38,465 nucleotides of DNA from Candidatus Competibacteraceae bacterium (GTDB lineage: Bacteria; Pseudomonadota; Gammaproteobacteria; Competibacterales; Competibacteraceae), in assembly GCA_027492875.1 (NCBI GenBank), contig JAPUDV010000130.1:1-38465 (forward strand), read 5' to 3'. Below are positions 34,799 to 38,465 of the stretch, in pieces. The position numbers and the translations under genes are program-made. Each line of letters begins with the position of its first letter. Positions within the stretch are counted from its first letter, which is position 1. The notes below the pieces were generated by a model. It was not told the origin of the DNA. It ran no database searches and was given only the letters and a program-made list of their open reading frames with translations.

Positions 34799-34876
34799 TT
34801 AAGATCTGGGCTGGTTGGCGGCGAAGGCCGCTTTCTTGTAGAGATCGACGGTGCTCTTTTTCAAGCCAATGAACAT
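34799..34876 (-). CDS. Candidate 25-residue small protein
   Basis: ATG at 34876 with GAGGA six to seven bases upstream opens 25 codons ending in TAA. The peptide starts MFIGLKKSTVDLYKKA and ends FAANQPRS, a basic amphipathic segment. Third codon positions are mostly G/C, like neighbouring genes. It is too short for standard gene finders. It lies 21 nt upstream of the Oxidored-like gene on the same strand. I do not recognise a family. A short leader peptide or a small membrane-binding protein are both possible. Confidence 0.4.
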   Translation of the reverse strand: MFIGLKKSTVDLYKKAAFAANQPRS

Positions 34877-34960
34877 CGCAGGTTCCTCGTTCAGTGTCCA
34901 CAGTATGAAAAATCAGCGATAAGGCGTCACGGCCAGTCCTGTTGTTTCCTCTTCAACAGC

Positions 34961-34974
34961 GCCCCTGTCGGGGC
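34961..34974 (-). terminator. Small hairpin at the end of the dipeptidase gene
   Basis: GCCCC-tgtc-GGGGC directly follows the TAA stop on the minus strand. The stem is 5 bp with a 4-nt loop and no T-run, so it is at best a weak terminator. Confidence 0.35.
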
Positions 34975-35577
34975 TTACCGCACCGGAAAATCGAAATAGG
35001 TGTCGGGGAAGGGTTCGGCGGCCAGGGTAAAATGCCACCACTCCTGAGCGTAGGGCTGGAAACCCTGCTTTTCCATCAGCGTGCGCAGCAACAAGCGGTG
35101 CGCGCGCTGCACCGGGGTCACGGCGGAACTGTTCGGCCAGGATTCCGGGCCGAACCAGTCAAACGACGTGCCCATGTCCAGCGCCTTGGCCGAGTGGGTG
35201 GCGTTCAGCGGGACGAGGGTTACGTCCACAGTGCTGCCCCGGCTGTGGCTGGATTTCTCGGCGATATAACCCTTTTTGAACAGATCGCGTTTGGCGACAT
35301 CGGGATAAAACGTCGCCTTCATCCGCGTGTCGTTCACGTCTCGCGCCCAGCGCACGAAGTGCTCCACCGCCCGTTGCGGCCGGTAGGCGTCAAATAGTTT
35401 GAGTCCCAGACCAAAGGGCGCCAGCTCCTGCTGAACGCGCCCGAGAGCCTCGGCGGCCGGTCGGGTCAGGAGCGCCCGAGGCGCTTGATAGCCGTCGATG
35501 CGTTCGCCGACGAAGTTATCGACGCCGTAGTAGCGTAAATCAAGCTGGAAGGTGGGTATCACCTGCTGGACATCCAC
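34975..35577 (-). CDS. VanX/DdpX-type D-alanyl-D-alanine dipeptidase, probably exported; start unresolved
   Basis: Zinc D,D-dipeptidase family (peptidase M15D). Ligands are in SSHSRGSTVDVTL (His111 and Asp118 counted from the GTG at 35577) and EWWHF (Glu179, His182), with the DAYRPQRA arginine motif. The GTG at 35577 (VDVQQVIP) is the first in-frame ATG/GTG/TTG, but the reading frame continues upstream with a clear signal-like segment, SSLTRALALSVCWIAVVLA before DPAPG, and then no standard start as far as the previous gene. The exported form seems real, so the start is either non-canonical (ATC or ATA codons at 35676 and 35670) or obscured by a sequence error. Confidence 0.85.
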   Translation of the reverse strand: MDVQQVIPTFQLDLRYYGVDNFVGERIDGYQAPRALLTRPAAEALGRVQQELAPFGLGLKLFDAYRPQRAVEHFVRWARDVNDTRMKATFYPDVAKRDLFKKGYIAEKSSHSRGSTVDVTLVPLNATHSAKALDMGTSFDWFGPESWPNSSAVTPVQRAHRLLLRTLMEKQGFQPYAQEWWHFTLAAEPFPDTYFDFPVR

Positions 35578-35737
35578 GAAGCCATCCGGCAGTACGCCGG
35601 GAGCCGGATCGGCCAGAACGACGGCGATCCAGCAGACCGAGAGCGCCAGGGCGCGAGTTAAAGAAGATATCGTGATGACCGGTCGCCAGAGAAGGCACTG
35701 AAGTTGATGAGAGGGTTGAAGCGGGCCTCGGGCGACG

Positions 35738-36253
35738 CTACTCCGCCGCCGCGCCCAGGAAGATTTGTTCCACCCGGCCGGCCCGAAAGGTGAACATCAG
35801 GCCACCGTAGACGGTACCCGCCACGAAGGTGTGTCCGGTTTGGCTCTCTTCCGGGTTGCGGTCGTGCCCGTAGGCGGCCAAGACCTCGGCCTCGGTGCTG
35901 CCGAGGCCGATGCCGCGCCCGGTTTTCCAGACGCTGGGCCGGGTCAGGGTGATGGTGTTGAGGGTCCAGGGGCCGGCGGGCTCCGCCGCGATCAGGTCGA
36001 GGGTCAGCCCGCAGGTCAGTGCCTCCCAGGACCGGTGATAGTCGTTGTCTGCGCCCCACCGCTGCACCGGCCCGCGCTGGAGCGGACAGTCGATCCGCCG
36101 TTCAGCCTCGACGGCTGGCTGACCGATTCGCAGCGGGCCGATCCGCTCCGCATTCATCAGGGCGAGCTCATCGGCGGCCAGGGCCAGAGGGCAGAGCAAC
36201 GCCAAAGCGGCGGCGCCGAGATCAATCAGGCGTATGTGGAGATCGATGGACAT
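35738..36253 (-). CDS. Exported hypothetical protein
   Basis: A 171-residue precursor with a signal peptide (LIDLGAAALALLCPLALA, cleavage near AADE). The mature part has a conserved-looking pattern: GPLRIGQPAVEAE, then an IGLGSTEAEVLAAYG segment, then TFVAGTVYGGLMFTF and a terminal IFLGAAAE. The two GLxxG-S/xxxxAE-type segments suggest a duplicated small domain such as those of periplasmic or lipoprotein-like hypotheticals. I recognise the look of a family but no function. It lies between the SHOCT gene (52 bp) and the dipeptidase gene on the same strand. Confidence 0.8.
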   Translation of the reverse strand: MSIDLHIRLIDLGAAALALLCPLALAADELALMNAERIGPLRIGQPAVEAERRIDCPLQRGPVQRWGADNDYHRSWEALTCGLTLDLIAAEPAGPWTLNTITLTRPSVWKTGRGIGLGSTEAEVLAAYGHDRNPEESQTGHTFVAGTVYGGLMFTFRAGRVEQIFLGAAAE

Positions 36254-36305
36254 GGAGGGATCTCTTGGGCGTGGCCCAGCTTTCGGAGTGGGAAAACGGC
36301 CGCAC

Positions 36306-37166
36306 TCAAAGCCGGCCGAGCAGATCCGTTTTCTTGGCGACGAATTCTTCCTCGCTGAGAATGCCTTTGGCGCGCAGGTCGGCGAGGCGCTCGATCAGGG
36401 CGAACAGGTCGTCCTCGCCTCGGCCCGGCGACATCGGGTTGCCGTCGAGTGGCGTGATGGGCGACGATCGTTCGGCCGAGGGCGCCGGCGGGATCTCGCC
36501 ATCGATCGCCACGACCGGCAGGCGAGCGATCTCCATCAGCCCGTACTGACTGGAAAAGGTCAGCGATCCATCGACGGACTGCTGCTGCGAAAATCCACCG
36601 ATCTGATGGTCCAGCGTGTCGTAGATCGTGACGTGTCCGTTGATCTCGATCGCCAGTCGCCGAGCCTGGGCGAAGTAGGCGTAGCGCACGCCGTTCTGGG
36701 CGCCGGTACTGGTCGGCCAGCGCAGGCTGGTGCCCCACCAGTCGCTGGCCGGGTCGGAGGCCGAAGGCACGAACAGACTGATCGATCCGACCGGCCCGGC
36801 GCCGTTCTGCTGTTGCTGGCTGCCTCCATAACCGCTTTGCTGCTGGCCATGGCCGCCGCCCTGACTCTGCGACTGAAAACTGCCGCTCTGGATCAGGTCG
36901 GGCTGGTTTGCCAACAGGTTGGAGAGATCGCCACACAGCCCGTCCACCCGGCTCTTTAGATAGTGGTTGAACATATCGGACACCATGGTCATCCCACCTC
37001 GCATCCATTGGCCGGATCCGCCGAATTCCGGGTGGTTGAACTGCGCCATGCTGCCATGGCCGTGGATCACGGCGTCGAGCATGCACAGGACGGCTGCGGG
37101 ACTGAAGCCATGCCGTTGGGCCAGATCGTCAACTGCCTGTTGGCCGGTGGGGGAAAGGGTTCGCAT
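36306..37166 (-). CDS. SHOCT-domain protein with Gln/Gly-rich linker
   Basis: A 286-residue cytosolic protein. The N-terminus is helical (LSPTGQQAVDDLAQRHGFSP). Residues about 93-122 are a low-complexity Gln/Gly/Ser stretch (GGGHGQQQSGYGGSQQQQ). A globular middle region includes DWWGTSLRWP and RLAIEINGHVTIYDTLDHQI. The C-terminus is a SHOCT helix pair (LFALIERLADLRAKGILSEE then EFVAKKTDLL), which usually mediates oligomerisation. Function is unknown. No ribosome site is evident at the ATG. Three phased 10-bp repeats lie 65-95 bp upstream. Confidence 0.85.
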   Translation of the reverse strand: MRTLSPTGQQAVDDLAQRHGFSPAAVLCMLDAVIHGHGSMAQFNHPEFGGSGQWMRGGMTMVSDMFNHYLKSRVDGLCGDLSNLLANQPDLIQSGSFQSQSQGGGHGQQQSGYGGSQQQQNGAGPVGSISLFVPSASDPASDWWGTSLRWPTSTGAQNGVRYAYFAQARRLAIEINGHVTIYDTLDHQIGGFSQQQSVDGSLTFSSQYGLMEIARLPVVAIDGEIPPAPSAERSSPITPLDGNPMSPGRGEDDLFALIERLADLRAKGILSEEEFVAKKTDLLGRL

Positions 37167-37230
37167 AGAGGGGAATGCTCATCGGGAGGGAATGGACGGG
37201 ATACGGTTCGAGACGCATCTTTGAATCAAG

Positions 37231-37259
37231 TCAGTTCAAGGCAGTCCAATTCAGTTCAC
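37231..37259. promoter_or_regulatory. Three 10-bp-phased direct repeats upstream of the SHOCT gene
   Basis: CAGTTCA (37232), CAGTCCA (37242) and CAGTTCA (37252) recur exactly every 10 bp, with a further weak copy (TGAATCA, 37222-37228). One helical turn per repeat would put the sites on one face of DNA, as for a cooperative regulator. Upstream of the SHOCT gene on the minus strand. Confidence 0.4.
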
Positions 37260-37315
37260 GTTAAAATAATAACCCGTTTCCCGCAGATTTGACCCATGCG
37301 TTCATCCTGAATTTT

Positions 37316-37591
37316 CTAGCTTGTCACTCGGACCAGGGCCTGTGGGCGAACTGGCTCCAAGCGGCGGGCAAGGACTGGCAGCGGGCGCGGATGGAGCAGC
37401 GCCAGTCCTTCCAGCACGGCGTTGTCGAAACGCGCCGCGCCCACCGGCATGAAAAAGACCAGCAGGAACACGGCGACGATGCCGCCCAGCCCTTTGAATT
37501 CGGTTGGGTAATCCTGCGCCGTGGCGCGTAGCCGATTCAGCGCGTCGGCGAACGCATTCGTCGATGTGGGGGAGGCGGACAGCGTGGCCAT
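37316..37591 (-). pseudogene. Truncated permease (YraQ/ArsP-like, PF03773-type N-terminus)
   Basis: A 91-codon frame whose first about 62 residues look like the N-terminus of predicted permeases found beside arsR: DYPTEFKGLGGIVAVFLLVF, FMPVGAARFDN and AVLEGLALLH. After that the family normally continues with several more membrane helices. Here the sequence turns into an unrelated Pro/Arg/Val-rich tail and stops, and no frame carries the rest. A good GAGGAG ribosome site and 15-nt spacing after arsR show that it was an operon member. Most likely a remnant from a deletion or rearrangement; a functional one-helix protein cannot be excluded. Confidence 0.6.
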
Positions 37592-37606
37592 GGCGGAACT
37601 CCTCGT

Positions 37607-37957
37607 TCAGGCCGCGCAGCGCCGCTGGGGCCGATTGGGCATGTCCGCCAGCGCGGCGCGGTCGGCGCAAAACGGGGTTTGCCCGGCCAGCGTCCGCCGG
37701 CAGGTCAAGAGAACCTCCCGCATCCAGTCGGGAAGGTCGGGATGCAGGCGGTAGTACATCCACTGGGCTTCCCGGCGATCGAGAACGAAACCGGCCGCGC
37801 GCAGCGCCGCCAGATGGCGCGACACCTTGGGTTGGATTTCGCCCAGGGCGTGGGCCATTTCGCAGACGCAGACTTCGCCTTCCGCCACCATCAACATCAG
37901 GCAGCGCAGCCGCGTGGTATCGGCCAAGGCTTGGAAAAACCGGTGAGCATGGGGCAT
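37607..37957 (-). CDS. arsR: ArsR-family metalloregulator
   Basis: A 116-residue winged-helix repressor. The arsenic-binding motif EVCVCEM (Cys30, Cys32) is at the start of the recognition region, as in ArsR, followed by QPKVSRHLAALRAAGFV and the wing RREAQWMYYRL. Extra cysteines near the C-terminus (LLTCRR, FCADR, RRCAA) could complete a site. The start is the ATG at 37957 (MPHAHRFFQALAD); the frame above it is not family-like. No ribosome site is seen. It lies between the ArsC-type gene and the truncated permease, with an inverted repeat just upstream that may be its operator. Confidence 0.92.
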   Translation of the reverse strand: MPHAHRFFQALADTTRLRCLMLMVAEGEVCVCEMAHALGEIQPKVSRHLAALRAAGFVLDRREAQWMYYRLHPDLPDWMREVLLTCRRTLAGQTPFCADRAALADMPNRPQRRCAA

Positions 37958-37973
37958 GAGACTTGTTAATCCG

Positions 37974-37993
37974 CATATTCGCATGTCAATATG
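37974..37993. promoter_or_regulatory. Candidate ArsR operator
   Basis: CATATT-cgcatgtc-AATATG is a perfect 6-bp inverted repeat with an 8-nt spacer, 17-36 bp upstream of the arsR ATG. Read on the minus strand it includes TTGACA (37989-37984). Its position and AT-rich arms fit an ArsR-family site; the -10 box is not clear. Confidence 0.5.
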
Positions 37994-38130
37994 TATCACC
38001 GATCCAAAATAATTGCAACTGTCTGTTTATACTCCCGTATGCTTGAGTCCGACGTAGGCAAATCGCCGTGATAACACCGTGTCGGATGGTTGGCAGGCAC
38101 CACCCGTGCGGCGAATCCCGGAGAAGGCGA

Positions 38131-38465
38131 TTACGGTGACAGCGTGCCGATGCGATCCAATTCTATTTTCAGACGGGCGCGATCATTTTGCAATTCAACC
38201 AGCGGCAGTGCGAAAAAAGCTTCGATGCGGGTGCGCAGTATCCGATAGGCGTGCAGGAAAGCCGCATCGATCTCCGCGTCACTGCCGGTGGCGTGGGCCG
38301 GGTCGTCCACGCCCCAGTGCGTTCGGAGTGCTGGCCCCAGATAAGCCGGGCAGGTTTCGCCCGCCGCGCTGGCGCAGACTGTAATCACGATGTCGGGCGT
38401 GACGGGCAGATCGTCCCAGGATTTGCTGCGATAGCCCTCGGTCGAGATACCCTCGCGCGCCAGCA
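38131..38465 (-). CDS. arsC: Arsenate reductase ArsC, low-molecular-weight phosphatase type (partial, C-terminal part)
   Basis: The last 111 codons of a gene whose 5' end is beyond the right edge. The visible part starts REGISTEGYRSKSWDDLP and has ITVCASAAGETCPAYLG, matching the TVC...AGE.CP block of thioredoxin-type ArsC with its two redox cysteines, then HWGVDDPAHATGSD and a terminal helix. The CX5R phosphate loop lies outside the window. It is upstream of arsR on the same strand, separated by 173 bp that contain the candidate operator. Family members reduce arsenate to arsenite. Confidence 0.85.
   Translation of the reverse strand, partial: LAREGISTEGYRSKSWDDLPVTPDIVITVCASAAGETCPAYLGPALRTHWGVDDPAHATGSDAEIDAAFLHAYRILRTRIEAFFALPLVELQNDRARLKIELDRIGTLSP

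Overview
The window looks like chromosomal DNA of a GC-rich (by eye about two thirds G+C) gammaproteobacterium. The evidence is a set of housekeeping genes typical of that class: uvrD, surE next to rpoS, zapE, cysQ, a yrfG-type nucleotidase, mfd, arfB and trmO. I cannot name the genus. I see no rRNA, tRNA, CRISPR array, transposase, phage gene or replication origin. Both ends cut through genes.

Layout. 1-103: start of a small minus-strand gene running off the left edge. 239-4376 (minus): exopolysaccharide-precursor operon ugd > manC > MFS permease. 4514-8553 (plus): uvrD, overlapped by a lone GspE/PilB-type ATPase. 8690-9591: OmpW-type porin and a convergent metallochaperone. 9826-12984: Smr-domain protein, surE, rpoS (without pcm and nlpD between them) and an Mth938-like protein. 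13149-16004: metallo-beta-lactamase-fold hydrolase, Rieske ferredoxin, corA and trmO. 16138-18454: a tightly coupled trio of a divergent pterin-synthase-like protein, a family-4-type glycosyltransferase and a SAM methyltransferase. This is the best candidate in the window for an uncharacterised pathway. 18509-19988: atypical KAS III enzyme and arfB. 20179-25126 (minus): cysQ > zapE > a large PAS/GAF/GGDEF protein. 25229-29585 (plus): yrfG and mfd, ending at an intrinsic terminator. 29618-30778 (minus): membrane-anchored esterase.

30779-31309 is a gene-free stretch carrying two tandem foldback repeats of about 110 bp. 31310-33878 holds a LysR regulator divergent from doxX, which ends at a very clear terminator, and then a glutathionyl-hydroquinone reductase gene. 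This looks like a quinone/aromatic or redox-stress locus. 34017-34876 (minus) appears to be a mini-operon of a 25-codon ORF, a cysteine-rich Oxidored-like protein and a MEKHLA-domain protein. 34975-37166 (minus) holds a SHOCT-domain protein, an exported hypothetical protein and a VanX-type dipeptidase with no recognisable start codon. 37316-38465 (minus) is an arsenic-type locus: ArsC (partial) > ArsR > a permease cut off after its first membrane segment.

Many gene pairs overlap by 4 nt (ATGA, GTGA, TTGA), so translational coupling is common here. Two genes, the MFS permease and the dipeptidase, have clear coding sequence upstream of any ATG/GTG/TTG. That suggests unusual start codons or sequence errors.
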